From NCBI GenBank assembly GCA_028712665.1, contig JAQTRC010000009.1:1-49539 (forward strand): 49,539 nt of DNA, given 5' to 3'. The stretch comes from Desulfuromonadaceae bacterium. Lineage in GTDB: Bacteria; Desulfobacterota; Desulfuromonadia; Geobacterales; Pseudopelobacteraceae. Of this stretch, positions 8,663 to 19,767 are shown in pieces (position 1 is the stretch's first letter; each line of letters opens with the position of its first letter). A program made the position numbers and the translations under genes. The notes below the pieces were generated by a model that had not been told where the DNA came from, ran no database searches, and worked only from the letters and a program-made list of their open reading frames with translations.

Positions 8663-8983
8663 ATGCTGAACGGAAAACAGAAACGTCACTTGCGAGCTCT
8701 GGGGCACAAACTGAAACCAGTTATTCAGATAGGGAAGAAAGATGTAGAGGATACCTTGATTATTGAGGCCTGCACTGCCCTTGATCATCACGAACTTGTC
8801 AAGGTGAGACTTCTTGAATCCTGCCTGCTCGACAAACATGAGGCAAGCGAGATCCTGGCCGAGGCCTGTTCTGCAGAGGTTGCACAGATTCTTGGGAAAA
8901 CCTTTCTTCTATACCGCCCGGCCAAAAAGCCGGTCATAATTCTTCCACAACTTGAAAAACCGGCAAAAACCAAGACGGCATGA
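8663..8983 (+). CDS. yhbY: CRM-domain RNA-binding protein YhbY
   Basis: This 106-residue protein matches the CRS1/YhbY (CRM) family, small proteins that bind pre-50S ribosomal particles. Conserved features include the opening L-N-G-K-Q-K-R-H-L-R-A-L-G-H, then L-D-H-H-E-L-V-K-V and the closing I-G-K-T-x-L-L-Y-R-P. The RNA-binding GxxG loop, G-S-N-G in E. coli YhbY, reads G-K-K-D here, so its last glycine is replaced. The start is the ATG at 8663; AAGGAG lies rather far upstream (12 nt). The stop overlaps the next gene as ATGA. Confidence 0.88.
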   Translation: MLNGKQKRHLRALGHKLKPVIQIGKKDVEDTLIIEACTALDHHELVKVRLLESCLLDKHEASEILAEACSAEVAQILGKTFLLYRPAKKPVIILPQLEKPAKTKTA

Positions 8984-9633
8984 CCATCCGGGCAGTTCTT
9001 TTCGATCTTGACGGTACGCTGGTGGATTCTCTGGAGGATCTGACCGACGCTGTCAATCACATGAGAGCGGCTTTTTCGCTCCCACCGCTGACGCGCCACG
9101 ATGTACGCCTGATGGTGGGCAAAGGTGCCGGCAATCTGATTCGGCAGGCCCTGCCGGATAGTTCTCTGAATGATTTCGAGCGGGGTTTGCAACTCTTCGT
9201 AGATTTCAACACCGAGCATATTGCCGACAAGAGCCGGCTTTACATGGATGCGACAAAGACACTCGAATGCTTGCAGTCAATCGGCATCCGGCTGGCGGTG
9301 ATCTCCAACAAAAACGAACGGTTGAGCGACCTCATCTTAAGACAACTAGGGACTCATCACTTTTTTGAGATCATCTGCGGCGGCGACACATACTCCGAAA
9401 TGAAGCCATCTCCGTTACCCCTGTTGCGGGTGATTGCACAGCTCGGAGTCGCACCGCATGAGGCTGTTATGGTGGGCGACAGCATAAATGACATCCTGGC
9501 CGGTAAACGTGCAGGGTTGGTAACCGTCGGGTGCTCCTGGGGATACGGCAGACTAACGGAGTTGCAGGATTGCGATGCTACAATCGACTCAATGTCGGAA
9601 CTGCTTGACCTCCCCTATTTCAATGCTGGATGA
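8980..9633 (+). CDS. gph: HAD-family phosphatase, phosphoglycolate phosphatase-like
   Basis: This 217-residue HAD subfamily IA hydrolase shows motif I D-L-D-G-T-L-V-D, motif II (V-I-S-N-K), motif III lysine in M-K-P-S-P and motif IV G-D-S-I-N-D. An alpha-helical cap lies between motifs I and II. Phosphoglycolate phosphatases have exactly this plan, removing the toxic 2-phosphoglycolate formed during DNA repair or oxygenation. Substrate cannot be proven from motifs alone. It overlaps yhbY by 4 nt and is convergent with the dehydrogenase gene that follows. Confidence 0.8.
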   Translation: MTIRAVLFDLDGTLVDSLEDLTDAVNHMRAAFSLPPLTRHDVRLMVGKGAGNLIRQALPDSSLNDFERGLQLFVDFNTEHIADKSRLYMDATKTLECLQSIGIRLAVISNKNERLSDLILRQLGTHHFFEIICGGDTYSEMKPSPLPLLRVIAQLGVAPHEAVMVGDSINDILAGKRAGLVTVGCSWGYGRLTELQDCDATIDSMSELLDLPYFNAG

Positions 9634-9674
9634 CAATCATATCCCGACATAAAATTACGGACAGGTTTTAAATA

Positions 9675-10703
9675 TCATTCCCTGTTGGGTTCAATGATAA
9701 CTTTCAGGGTTCCGGTAGGCTCAGCGGCAATTCTGAAAGCCTCACCTATCTGATCTATACCCAGGCGATGGGTAATCATGTCTGAAACTTCAACCGCACC
9801 GCATCGAAGCAATTCCATTGCCTGCCTGTTATCACGCGGAGCCGCGCCGTAACAGGTTTTGAAACTGATGTCATTCCGCCAGACCTGGTTAAAATCAACG
9901 GCAATGGTTTCTCCCGGCTGCGCCACGGCAAAAAACAGCACCGTTCCGCCACGGTCCGCGCAATGCATCGCTGCTTCCGCCGCAGTCAGAGCTCCGGTAC
10001 TGATAACCACTCTGTCAGCCAGGCGTCCGTTCATTCGCCTTAGAAACAACGGCACATCCTCTGAAGCATGCACGGTGAAATCAGCGCCCGCGCGCTTCGC
10101 TGCAGCCAGGCGATAATCGTTGATATCGGCAACTATTACATTGCCGACGCCAAGCGCCTTCGCCAGTTTTACGAACAGGATTCCGGCCAGACCGGCGCCG
10201 TAAATCATAAGAGTGTCACCCGGCGAAAGCGACATGACCCTGAAGGCGCGCACCACGGTTGCAAGCGGCTCGATAAACGCGCCGGTCTCATAGGAGATCC
10301 CCTCCGGCAGTTCCAACAAACCGGTACGAACGCTACGACCGCTAACCTTTAGAAACTGAGAAAATCCACCAGGTGTGAAATTATTTTTTTCCTGGAAAGT
10401 CAAGCATGCGGTTTCGTGGCCGGAGAGGCAATAAATGCACTCGTCGCATGGGACATGATGTGTAGCAAATACACGCTGCCCTACTGTCACATTCTCCACA
10501 GCTGAACCGACCGCAACTATCTGGCCTGTCAGTTCGTGCCCAAGCACCAGCGGCGCCCGCTTTATCCGGTACCATTCCATCAGGTCGCTGCCGCAGATGC
10601 CGCTGACCATGACTTTCAACAGCACGTCATTGTCGCCGACAGCGGGTATTTCCTGCTCCTCCAGACGCACATCGCTGTTGCGGTAATACATCCCTACTTT
10701 CAT
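9675..10703 (-). CDS. Zinc-dependent medium-chain alcohol/polyol dehydrogenase
   Basis: This 342-residue MDR-family enzyme has the catalytic zinc ligands C-G-S-D and G-H-E, a structural-zinc lobe with four cysteines (C-D-E-C-I-Y-C...C-L), and a nucleotide-binding G-A-G-L-A-G-I in the Rossmann domain. Close relatives are sorbitol, threonine and galactitol dehydrogenases, which oxidise a secondary alcohol with NAD(P)+. The substrate is unknown. Its ATG overlaps the stop of the LsrF-like gene as ATGA, so the two are translationally coupled and probably act on linked intermediates, such as a phosphorylated or free polyol and its keto product. Confidence 0.85.
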   Translation of the reverse strand: MKVGMYYRNSDVRLEEQEIPAVGDNDVLLKVMVSGICGSDLMEWYRIKRAPLVLGHELTGQIVAVGSAVENVTVGQRVFATHHVPCDECIYCLSGHETACLTFQEKNNFTPGGFSQFLKVSGRSVRTGLLELPEGISYETGAFIEPLATVVRAFRVMSLSPGDTLMIYGAGLAGILFVKLAKALGVGNVIVADINDYRLAAAKRAGADFTVHASEDVPLFLRRMNGRLADRVVISTGALTAAEAAMHCADRGGTVLFFAVAQPGETIAVDFNQVWRNDISFKTCYGAAPRDNRQAMELLRCGAVEVSDMITHRLGIDQIGEAFRIAAEPTGTLKVIIEPNRE

Positions 10704-11575
10704 GAGTTTTTCAACTCCTGGTAGAATTCGAAGGCATGCTCGGCAGACATGTTTTCATGCACTACCTTCCGCACGGCCTTTATCATGGCAATCGGCGCAT
10801 CGGACTGGAAGATGTTGCGCCCCATGTCTACACCGGCAGCCCCGGCGTCGATGGCGTTTCGAGCCATCCTGAGAGCATCAAGCTCCGGAAGTTTCTTGCC
10901 GCCGGCAATCACCACCGGCACCGGACATGACGCCACAACCGTCTCAAACTCCGGGACAAAATAGGTCTTGATAACTGCCGCCCCCAGTTCAGCCAGAATG
11001 CGAACAGCCAGACCGATATACCTGGCGTCGCGGGTAAGCTCCGTTCCAACGGCAGTGACACCCAGCACCGGCATTCCATAGCGGTTGCATTTGTCTATCA
11101 GTCTGGTCATGTTGTTGATAGTCTGGGTTTCGCAGGCCCCTCCGACGAAAACCTGCACCGCCATTGCGCTGACGTTCATACGCAGGGCATCTTCCACATT
11201 CACCGCAATCTGCTCATTGGAAAGATCTTTAAGGATGCTTGGACCACCACTGGCTCGCATTACTACGGAGTTTTGCACTGATGGATCTATCACGGAACGG
11301 AGTATCCCACGCGTACACATCAGAGCATCGGCATACGGAACCAAAGGGTTTATCGTGATATCAACGCGCTCAAGACCGGTGGTTGGTCCCTGAAAATAGC
11401 CGTGGTCAAAGGCAAGCATTACAGTCTTTCCTGAATCGGGATTGAAAATGCGTGCAAGGCGGTTCTTCATCCCCCAGTCGTAACTGTTGGATCCCTTAAG
11501 AAAAAACGGCAAACTCTGCTGTGGGGTATTGAAAAAATACTGTTTTTCCTTATCGGACATATCGTGTTCAGCCAT
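10700..11575 (-). CDS. LsrF-like class I aldolase/thiolase
   Basis: This 291-residue protein resembles E. coli LsrF along its length. Shared phrases include [36 protein letters not shown] and [11 protein letters not shown]. LsrF is a (beta/alpha)8 enzyme of the DeoC/FbaB group that cleaves phospho-AI-2 product 3-hydroxy-5-phosphonooxypentane-2,4-dione using CoA. The active-site lysine is the one in I-K-T-Y. GGAGG sits 7 nt before the chosen ATG. No lsrK, lsrR, lsrB or transporter lies nearby; the partner is a zinc dehydrogenase. The true substrate may therefore differ from the AI-2 product. Confidence 0.8.
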   Translation of the reverse strand: MAEHDMSDKEKQYFFNTPQQSLPFFLKGSNSYDWGMKNRLARIFNPDSGKTVMLAFDHGYFQGPTTGLERVDITINPLVPYADALMCTRGILRSVIDPSVQNSVVMRASGGPSILKDLSNEQIAVNVEDALRMNVSAMAVQVFVGGACETQTINNMTRLIDKCNRYGMPVLGVTAVGTELTRDARYIGLAVRILAELGAAVIKTYFVPEFETVVASCPVPVVIAGGKKLPELDALRMARNAIDAGAAGVDMGRNIFQSDAPIAMIKAVRKVVHENMSAEHAFEFYQELKNS

Positions 11576-12051
11576 AATGCATCCTCCAAATATTTATGTT
11601 GGCAATTTGCTTTTAATCCGCTCTCGAACATAGCATCCGTAACCGATTTTAGTCAACGTGATTAAACGCTTGATATTCAGTCCATTCTGATATTCGACTT
11701 TACAGCTGTTGCTCCATTCAATCCTTTTGACCCGCAAGATGCTGATGTGTTAACCTGACTCATCAACAAAATTCCGGCAACTGCTACCGTATCATCTGGG
11801 CTGAATACAGATTGATGTTTTGATGATAAGGATTTTCTGTAGAAACAACTTTGACTCTCTTGGCTCTAACGACCAAAACTCCTTCTTTTCCCACGACCAC
11901 TGGCAACAGAAGGAACCGGTAGAAGAAGAGATCAAACAGGCTGTATCCGCCAGGACAGATTTGTTACTCTTCCCGGTTCTGCCATGACCGTTGGCAACCT
12001 GATCCTGCAACAGTCCAACATCAAGTTGAAAAGGAGGAAGACCGGTTTTTC
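11576..12051. other. Intergenic region with imperfect inverted and direct repeats
   Basis: No convincing gene is seen in these 476 bp. An imperfect inverted repeat pairs GGAACCGGTAGAAGAAGAG (11912-11930) with CTCTTCCCGGTTCTG (11966-11980). A near direct repeat, ACGACCACTGGCAAC (11893-11907) and ATGACCGTTGGCAAC (11984-11998), brackets it with 12 of 15 identities. AAGGAGG at 12031 may serve the kinase gene, although the 14-nt spacing is long. Confidence 0.5.
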
Positions 12052-14337
<2,286 letters not shown>

Positions 14338-14392
14338 CCGAGTGGTGTGGACGCTCTTTGCCCGTCACACTCAGTTAACTGCTCCTCTGGCT

Positions 14393-14516
14393 CCACAATA
14401 TGCGGCGGCGCCGGCGCGACTAAGCCTCCCGAACGCGGAAGGCCATCCGCCTTTTCGTTGACTGATCCGGCAGGTTCCTCCCGGAGATCAAGCTCGTTAA
14501 CGAAAACATATTGTGG
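14393..14516. repeat. Spaced perfect inverted repeat downstream of the hybrid kinase
   Basis: CCACAATATG at 14393-14402 is perfectly repeated in inverted form as CATATTGTGG at 14507-14516, 104 bp apart. Between them lies a short GC-rich hairpin, GCGGA-AGGCCA-TCCGC (14435-14450), followed by CTTTTC, which could be a weak terminator for the kinase gene. The repeat may be the edge of an inserted segment or chance. Confidence 0.5.
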
Positions 14517-14575
14517 CAACCAGTAGTGCCGCAAAAAAGCTTGAAGCGCATGGATTTTCAGAACGGAGTAAGCTA

Positions 14576-14998
14576 GTGGGCCTGTTTAGCCGACCGACAT
14601 CGAAGACTCTCCCTGCTCCTCTCCCATCAGGCAACAAGAGCACCGGTGAACTGGGCGAGGAGGTTGCCTCGAATTTTCTGACAGTTCGCGGCTACCTTAT
14701 TATGGAGCGCAACTTCCGCTGCAAGGGGGGTGAAGTTGACATCATTGCCCGCGATCCCAGCGATAAGAGTCTTGTCTTTATAGAGGTCAAAGCACGGCGA
14801 GGAGTCTCATACGGCTTGCCTCAACTGGCAGTGACCCCCTTCAAACAGCGCCAGATTTCCAAAGCCGCGCTGACCTGGCTTTCAAAGAACCGGTTGCATG
14901 ATACCGATGCACGTTTCGATGTGATCGCCATACTGCTTGACTACGGCGGACAGCATAAGGTAGAGCATATTATAAATGCTTTTGATCTTGCATATTGA
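14576..14998 (+). CDS. yraN: UPF0102/YraN family nuclease-like protein
   Basis: This 140-residue protein carries the YraN core: G-E-L-G-E-E-V-A near the start, then G-G-E-V-D-I-I-A-R-D and V-F-I-E-V-K-A-R-R. The spaced D...E-x-K resembles the PD-(D/E)xK nuclease fold, as in Holliday-junction resolvases. The cellular role of the family is unsettled. I chose the GTG at 14576 because GGAG lies 7 nt upstream; 21 extra codons could be read before it, but they overlap the inverted repeat and lack a ribosome site. It heads a five-gene plus-strand run. Confidence 0.85.
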   Translation: MGLFSRPTSKTLPAPLPSGNKSTGELGEEVASNFLTVRGYLIMERNFRCKGGEVDIIARDPSDKSLVFIEVKARRGVSYGLPQLAVTPFKQRQISKAALTWLSKNRLHDTDARFDVIAILLDYGGQHKVEHIINAFDLAY

Positions 14999-15019
14999 AC
15001 AGAAGGTAGCGGACCGGCC

Positions 15020-15436
15020 ATGAAATCCTACCGAAAAGAGCTCTGGTTCGAGACTCGCCAGCGCCGGGAGCTGATCAACATTACTCCAACGGTTGAGGAG
15101 TGCCTCTCGGAAAGCGGAATCCGCGAAGGCCTGCTTTTGTGCAATGCGATGCACATCACCGCCAGCGTATTCATCAACGACGACGAGCCAGGCCTGCATC
15201 AGGACATTGAGGCATGGTTGGAGGGGCTTGCCCCGGAAAAGCCCTATTCCCGCTACCGCCACAACGGCTTCGAGGATAATGCCGATGCCCACCTGAAACG
15301 CACCATCATGGGACGCGAGGTGATGGTGGCGGTGACCGGAGGCAAGCTTGACATGGGACCGTGGGAACAGATCTTCTACGGTGAATTCGATGGAAAACGC
15401 CGCAAACGGGTACTGGTGAAGATTGTTGGAGAATAG
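15020..15436 (+). CDS. yjbQ: YjbQ/UPF0047 family protein
   Basis: This 138-residue protein matches the compact YjbQ/UPF0047 fold. The conserved stretch [20 protein letters not shown] is visible, with [11 protein letters not shown] and a Q-I-F-Y-G-E-F-D-G segment after it. Family members show weak thiamine-phosphate synthase activity in vitro, hence the name secondary thiamine-phosphate synthase, but the physiological job is unknown. It sits 21 nt after yraN and 20 nt before the amidase gene. Confidence 0.87.
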   Translation: MKSYRKELWFETRQRRELINITPTVEECLSESGIREGLLLCNAMHITASVFINDDEPGLHQDIEAWLEGLAPEKPYSRYRHNGFEDNADAHLKRTIMGREVMVAVTGGKLDMGPWEQIFYGEFDGKRRKRVLVKIVGE

Positions 15437-15456
15437 CTGATACAAGGAGATTCCGC

Positions 15457-16305
15457 ATGGATTTTACCGTTGTCCTGGCCCAGATCAAACCAAAACTAGG
15501 TTGTGTCGCCGACAACATGGTACTGGTCGAAGAGCAAATCAAAAAGGCCTTGTCTGCCAAGGCCGACCTGGTACTCTTCCCGGAACTGGCCCTTACAGGC
15601 TATTTTCTGAAGGATCTCGTCCCGGAAGTTGCACTTCGGCTCGATTCTCCTGAGATCCAGCGGCTGGTGAAGCTCTCCGGCGACATATCTATTGCGATCG
15701 GATTCGTAGAAGTAACCGACGATTACCGTTTTTTCAACTCGGCCCTCTTCCTGGAGGAGGGCGCCATCCGCCATCTGCACAGAAAGGTTTATCTCCCAAC
15801 CTACGGTCTGTTCGACGAACAGCGCTACCTCGCTCGCGGCCAGCATTTTCGGGCCTTCGACACAAAACTTGGACGTATTGGCCTCTTGATCTGTGAGGAC
15901 ATGTGGCACCTGTCGGCCTCTTATATCCTGGCCATGGACGGCGCAACAACACTGATCTGCCTTTCCAGCAGTCCCGGCCGAGGGGTTGGAGGAGAATCTC
16001 TCGACTCGGCCACGGCCTGGCAACAGTTGACCTCCACAACCGCGATGTTCCTTAACTGCAGGGTACTCTACTGCAACAGGGTCGGCTTCGAGGATGGGAT
16101 CAACTTCTGGGGGGGCTCGGAATTTGTCTCTCCATCCGGCGAGTCGATCGTCCGTGGAAATATTTTTGTAGAAGACCTCGTCACCGCAACAGTTGATGAG
16201 GGTAGCCTTCGACGGGAGAGAATATTCTCCCCGATGCTGCGTGACGAGAACCTGTTTGTGACCATGCAGGAATTACGGCGTATCGAACGGGAAAGGGGTA
16301 GATGA
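15457..16305 (+). CDS. Nitrilase-family amidohydrolase, probable glutaminase subunit of NAD synthetase
   Basis: This 282-residue nitrilase-superfamily enzyme shows the Glu-Lys-Cys triad: E43 in [10 protein letters not shown]110 in [10 protein letters not shown] and C146 in L-I-C-E-D-M-W-H. The last two segments closely resemble the amidase half of glutamine-dependent NAD synthetase. In most bacteria that amidase and the synthetase are one fused chain; here the synthetase gene follows with a 4-nt ATGA overlap. The pair therefore looks like a split enzyme, with this subunit supplying ammonia from glutamine. It could instead act on another amide. Confidence 0.82.
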   Translation: MDFTVVLAQIKPKLGCVADNMVLVEEQIKKALSAKADLVLFPELALTGYFLKDLVPEVALRLDSPEIQRLVKLSGDISIAIGFVEVTDDYRFFNSALFLEEGAIRHLHRKVYLPTYGLFDEQRYLARGQHFRAFDTKLGRIGLLICEDMWHLSASYILAMDGATTLICLSSSPGRGVGGESLDSATAWQQLTSTTAMFLNCRVLYCNRVGFEDGINFWGGSEFVSPSGESIVRGNIFVEDLVTATVDEGSLRRERIFSPMLRDENLFVTMQELRRIERERGR

Positions 16306-17126
16306 TGTCCGGATTGTCGGCCAATACCGTACTGCTGAGGCAGCTGCTGGTCAACTTTGTGCGTGATGAGGTACACAAGGTAGGAATAAACAAGACTGTA
16401 CTCGGTCTATCAGGCGGTATTGATTCTGCCCTGGTTGCATTTATAGCCGCTGAGGCTCTGGGGCCGGAGAATGTTCATGCTATCTGCATGCCGTACAAAT
16501 CCAGTAACCCCGATAGTGAAATCCATGCCCGACTGGTGGCCGCTGCCTGCGGAGTAAACTTTGAGGTAATACCGATCACTCCGATGGTGGATGCCTATTT
16601 CGAAATTTTCCCCGATGCCGACAATATGCGGCGAGGCAACAAGATGGCCCGCGAAAGAATGACGATCCTTTTCGACCACTCCGCACTGCTCCGTGCGCTG
16701 GTACTTGGCACCAGCAACAAAACCGAGCTGCTTTTGGGTTACGGAACGCTTTACGGCGATATGGCATCGGCCATTAATCCGATCGGCGACCTTTACAAAT
16801 CCCAGGTATGGCAGCTTTCCGAGCAGATGGGAGTCCCCAGTGAAATCATCCAAAAACAGCCATCAGCAGACCTCTGGGCCGGCCAGACCGACGAAGAGGA
16901 ACTGGGTTTCTCCTACCGTCAGGTGGACGAACTTCTCTACCGGATGGTGGATCAGCGCATGAACCGGAAGGAGCTGATAGAAAGCGGCTTGGCGGGTGAC
17001 TTCATAGACAGTATCTATTACAAAATCCAGAATTCGCATTTCAAAAGACGCCTGCCGGTAATCGCCAAAGTATCGAACCGGACGATAGACAGGGACTTCC
17101 GGTATGCCAGGGACTGGGGCAAGTGA
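16302..17126 (+). CDS. nadE: NAD+ synthetase
   Basis: This 274-residue N-type ATP pyrophosphatase has the PP-loop [10 protein letters not shown] near residue 36, then G-T-S-N-K-T-E and the [11 protein letters not shown] segment that binds nicotinate adenine dinucleotide. It amidates deamido-NAD to NAD+. Length matches stand-alone NadE without the amidase domain, which is encoded by the overlapping upstream gene. Two adjacent ATG codons (16302 and 16305) could start it; the first gives the ATGA overlap. It overlaps the downstream SUI1-like gene through GTGA. Confidence 0.93.
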   Translation: MMSGLSANTVLLRQLLVNFVRDEVHKVGINKTVLGLSGGIDSALVAFIAAEALGPENVHAICMPYKSSNPDSEIHARLVAAACGVNFEVIPITPMVDAYFEIFPDADNMRRGNKMARERMTILFDHSALLRALVLGTSNKTELLLGYGTLYGDMASAINPIGDLYKSQVWQLSEQMGVPSEIIQKQPSADLWAGQTDEEELGFSYRQVDELLYRMVDQRMNRKELIESGLAGDFIDSIYYKIQNSHFKRRLPVIAKVSNRTIDRDFRYARDWGK

Positions 17127-17458
17127 AAAAAAACTCAAACAGCACTCCCGTATATTCAACTGAAACGGGACGAATAAGGCCCGGAAATGCCGGGAGCAAA
17201 CCTTCTTCAGAGCAAACAGACGGAATCGTCAGATTGAGACGTGAAGTCAAGGGGCGCGGAGGAGGCACGGTCATCGTGATAAGCGGAGCCTCGCCGGCAG
17301 GAGCAGATCTCAAGGAACTAGCCGGTGCATTAAAGAAAAAGTGCGGGTGCGGCGGTACGGTTAAAGATGGCATAATCGAGATACAGGGTGACCATAGAGA
17401 TATTCTGATGCTTGAATTAAAGGCGCGTGGATATAAGGTAAAACTTGCCGGCGGATGA
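17123..17458 (+). CDS. yciH: SUI1/eIF1-like translation factor (YciH family)
   Basis: This 111-residue protein has a low-complexity basic N terminus and a C-terminal SUI1 domain, with G-G-T-V-I-V-I-S-G, then [17 protein letters not shown] and I-E-I-Q-G-D-H. E. coli YciH binds the 30S subunit and influences initiation fidelity. The start is a GTG that overlaps the nadE stop (GTGA), so translation is coupled. It ends the yraN-to-SUI1 run; no strong terminator follows on this strand. Confidence 0.88.
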   Translation: MKKNSNSTPVYSTETGRIRPGNAGSKPSSEQTDGIVRLRREVKGRGGGTVIVISGASPAGADLKELAGALKKKCGCGGTVKDGIIEIQGDHRDILMLELKARGYKVKLAGG

Positions 17459-17696
17459 TATTTTAGTAAACATCTGGCAATATTTTCTTACTGTTCTGCT
17501 CAAATTCTGACTTTGCGAAAAAAAGTCTCCTCTCCACTCAAATGGGAGTGGGGACCAGAAACAAGAACAAACTTGATTGTCGTGTGTATCTGTTGAATAG
17601 TTAACTGTTTTTCAATAATTACTTGACCTATTCAGCATAATCACATATTTTTTACTATTCCAATCGTCGCAGACAGCCGCTACGATGGATATACCT

Positions 17697-17782
17697 GCGA
17701 GCGTGGCGGAATGGCAGACGCACTAGGCTTAGGACCTAGCATCCGTAAGGATATGGGAGTTCGAGTCTCCCCGCTCGCACCA
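17697..17782 (+). tRNA. tRNA-Leu (anticodon TAG)
   Basis: The acceptor arms GCGAGCG and CGCTCGC pair exactly. The anticodon stem CTAGG/CCTAG encloses loop CTTAGGA, giving anticodon TAG. A long variable arm (CATCCGTAAGGATATG) marks a class II leucine tRNA. The CCA end is encoded at 17780-17782. Confidence 0.96.
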
Positions 17783-17847
17783 TTTAACTCTCTTTTACCG
17801 TACATAGCGAACGATCATCACATTTAATAAGGAAGAGGACAGCCAAC

Positions 17848-19167
17848 ATGCAGGTTCATGTCGAAGATGTCAGCCCGGTTCAAAAAAAAATACATATAGA
17901 AATTCCGGCTGAAAGGGTCAACGAGGAGATTGAAAAAGCTTACTCTGCAATCCAGAAAAAGGCGAAACTCCAGGGTTTCCGTCCCGGCAAAGCCCCGATG
18001 CCTATTATCAAGCGCACCTACAGTGATGCCATGCGTGATGAGGTTATGCGCAAGTTTTACGAACAGACCCTTTACAAGGCAATAGACGATCACAAAATTG
18101 ATCCTGTCAACTCGCCAACCATTGAATGTGACATCCTTGAACAAAACGTCCCATTCAAATACAGCGCCCTTGTTGAGGTAATGCCTCAGATACTTCTTAA
18201 AGATTATTCCGGACTATCGGTAAAAAAGGAAATCTACGTTGAAAAACCGCAGAACATTGAAGATGAACTCAAGCGAATGCGGGAAAACATGGCCCAACTG
18301 GTCCCTGTAGCCGAAGGGAGCTTCATTAAAAACGGACATTCTGTTACGGTTGACTATTCTTTCTCGGTAGAAGGTTTCCCTGAAGAGAGCAATGTATCGG
18401 AAGAATCAATTGTTGAAATCGGCTCAAACCGTCTGATTCCCGGATTTGATGAGCAATTGATAGGCATGAGAACCGGCGAGACAAAGGAGTTCAGCCTGAC
18501 TCTGCCGGATGGTTACCGCAATCAGGAAGCCTCTGGAAAGCAGGGGATGTTCAATGTTACCATCAAAGATATAAAGCTGAAGGAGCTGCCTGAACTTGAT
18601 GACGAATTTGCGCAGCAGTTCGGTGAATACGACACAATGGATGAACTGCGCGCAAAGATGGTCGAATACCATGGTAAACATGAGGCCGACCGCATCGAAA
18701 ATGATTTTAAAGAGCGCGTAATCCAGGCTTTGATAGAGAAGAATCCGCTGGAGGTTCCTGAATCGCTGGTAAAACGCCAACTTGATTTCATGTTTGAGAA
18801 CCTGAAAAACCGGCTCAAAAGCCAGCAGATGTCCATAGAAATGATGGGATTGGATGCCGCAGGATTTAATGCCCGTTTCCATGACGATGCTGCCGACAAG
18901 GTACGCGGAGGACTGCTTCTTATGGAGTTGGTGGAAAAGGAAAAGATAGCGGTATCAGAAGAGGATCTATCTGCGCGGTACGAAAAGATTGCGGCTGGTA
19001 ACCCGGATATGCTTAAACGTATCAGGGAGTACTACTCTTCCAATCCCAAAGCAAAAGATTCAATTACAGCCGAAATAAGAGAGGACAAGGCGATCTCATT
19101 TCTGATTGATTCTGCTGTTGTTACAGAAGTTGATGCTGCTGAACTGAGAGCGGTTCGAGGAGAATAA
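17848..19167 (+). CDS. tig: Trigger factor (ribosome-bound chaperone)
   Basis: This 439-residue protein has the three-domain plan of trigger factor. The N-terminal ribosome-docking domain carries the signature G-F-R-P-G-K-A-P near residue 45. A central FKBP-like prolyl isomerase domain spans about 150-240 and ends near L-K-E-L-P-E-L-D-D-E-F-A. A long helical C-terminal chaperone domain follows. It binds nascent chains at the 50S exit tunnel. An A/G-rich ribosome site lies just before the ATG. It is followed with no gap by clpP and clpX, the common tig-clpP-clpX order. Confidence 0.96.
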   Translation: MQVHVEDVSPVQKKIHIEIPAERVNEEIEKAYSAIQKKAKLQGFRPGKAPMPIIKRTYSDAMRDEVMRKFYEQTLYKAIDDHKIDPVNSPTIECDILEQNVPFKYSALVEVMPQILLKDYSGLSVKKEIYVEKPQNIEDELKRMRENMAQLVPVAEGSFIKNGHSVTVDYSFSVEGFPEESNVSEESIVEIGSNRLIPGFDEQLIGMRTGETKEFSLTLPDGYRNQEASGKQGMFNVTIKDIKLKELPELDDEFAQQFGEYDTMDELRAKMVEYHGKHEADRIENDFKERVIQALIEKNPLEVPESLVKRQLDFMFENLKNRLKSQQMSIEMMGLDAAGFNARFHDDAADKVRGGLLLMELVEKEKIAVSEEDLSARYEKIAAGNPDMLKRIREYYSSNPKAKDSITAEIREDKAISFLIDSAVVTEVDAAELRAVRGE

Positions 19168-19767
19168 ATGTATATCCCGATGGTGGTGGAACAGAGCGGT
19201 CGTGGCGAACGGGCATATGATATATATTCCCGGCTCCTCAAGGAGCGGATAATTTTTTTAGGTGGCGGGATTGACGACAATGTTGCAAATCTGGTTATCG
19301 CTCAGATGCTTTTTCTGGAAGCCGAAGATCCCGACAAGGATATACACCTGTATATCAATTCGCCCGGGGGAGTGGTTACGGCCGGCATGGCAATTTTTGA
19401 CACCATGCGTTACATAAAATCTCCGGTCTCTACCATCTGCGTGGGGCAGGCCGCTTCAATGGGAGCTGTGCTTCTGGCCGCAGGAGAGAACGGCAAACGG
19501 TTCAGCCTCAGCCATTCTCGTATCATGATCCACCAGCCTCTAGGTGGATTTCAGGGGCAGGCTACCGACATCAGTATTCATGCCAAGGAAATCCTGCGCA
19601 TGAAAGATGAACTCAACGAGATTCTGGCGGAACTGACCGGTCAACAGAAGGACAAGGTGGAAACCGATACGGATCGAGACTACTTCATGTCCGCCGAAGA
19701 TGCCAGGGCATATGGGCTGATCGACTCGATCGTAACCAGAAAACCATTCACAGGAGGTACTCCATGA
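19168..19767 (+). CDS. clpP: ATP-dependent Clp protease proteolytic subunit
   Basis: This 199-residue serine peptidase forms the double heptameric chamber fed by ClpX. The catalytic triad is visible as S97 in G-Q-A-A-S-M-G-A, H122 in M-I-H-Q-P-L-G-G and D171 in T-D-R-D-Y-F-M. The N-terminal I-P-M-V-V-E-Q-S axial-loop segment is intact. Its ATG directly follows the tig stop codon, and its stop overlaps the clpX start. Confidence 0.97.
   Translation: MYIPMVVEQSGRGERAYDIYSRLLKERIIFLGGGIDDNVANLVIAQMLFLEAEDPDKDIHLYINSPGGVVTAGMAIFDTMRYIKSPVSTICVGQAASMGAVLLAAGENGKRFSLSHSRIMIHQPLGGFQGQATDISIHAKEILRMKDELNEILAELTGQQKDKVETDTDRDYFMSAEDARAYGLIDSIVTRKPFTGGTP

Noticed and set aside
11792..12010. 72-residue minus-strand frame in the gap before the kinase
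   Set aside because: No good start site, low-complexity composition and no family resemblance. It lies over the imperfect repeats.
17519..17562. Hairpin CCACTC/GAGTGG near 17540 as a terminator for the SUI1-like gene
   Set aside because: The T run lies on the minus-strand side, where no upstream gene exists; on the plus strand no T run follows. It is more likely a degenerate intergenic repeat.
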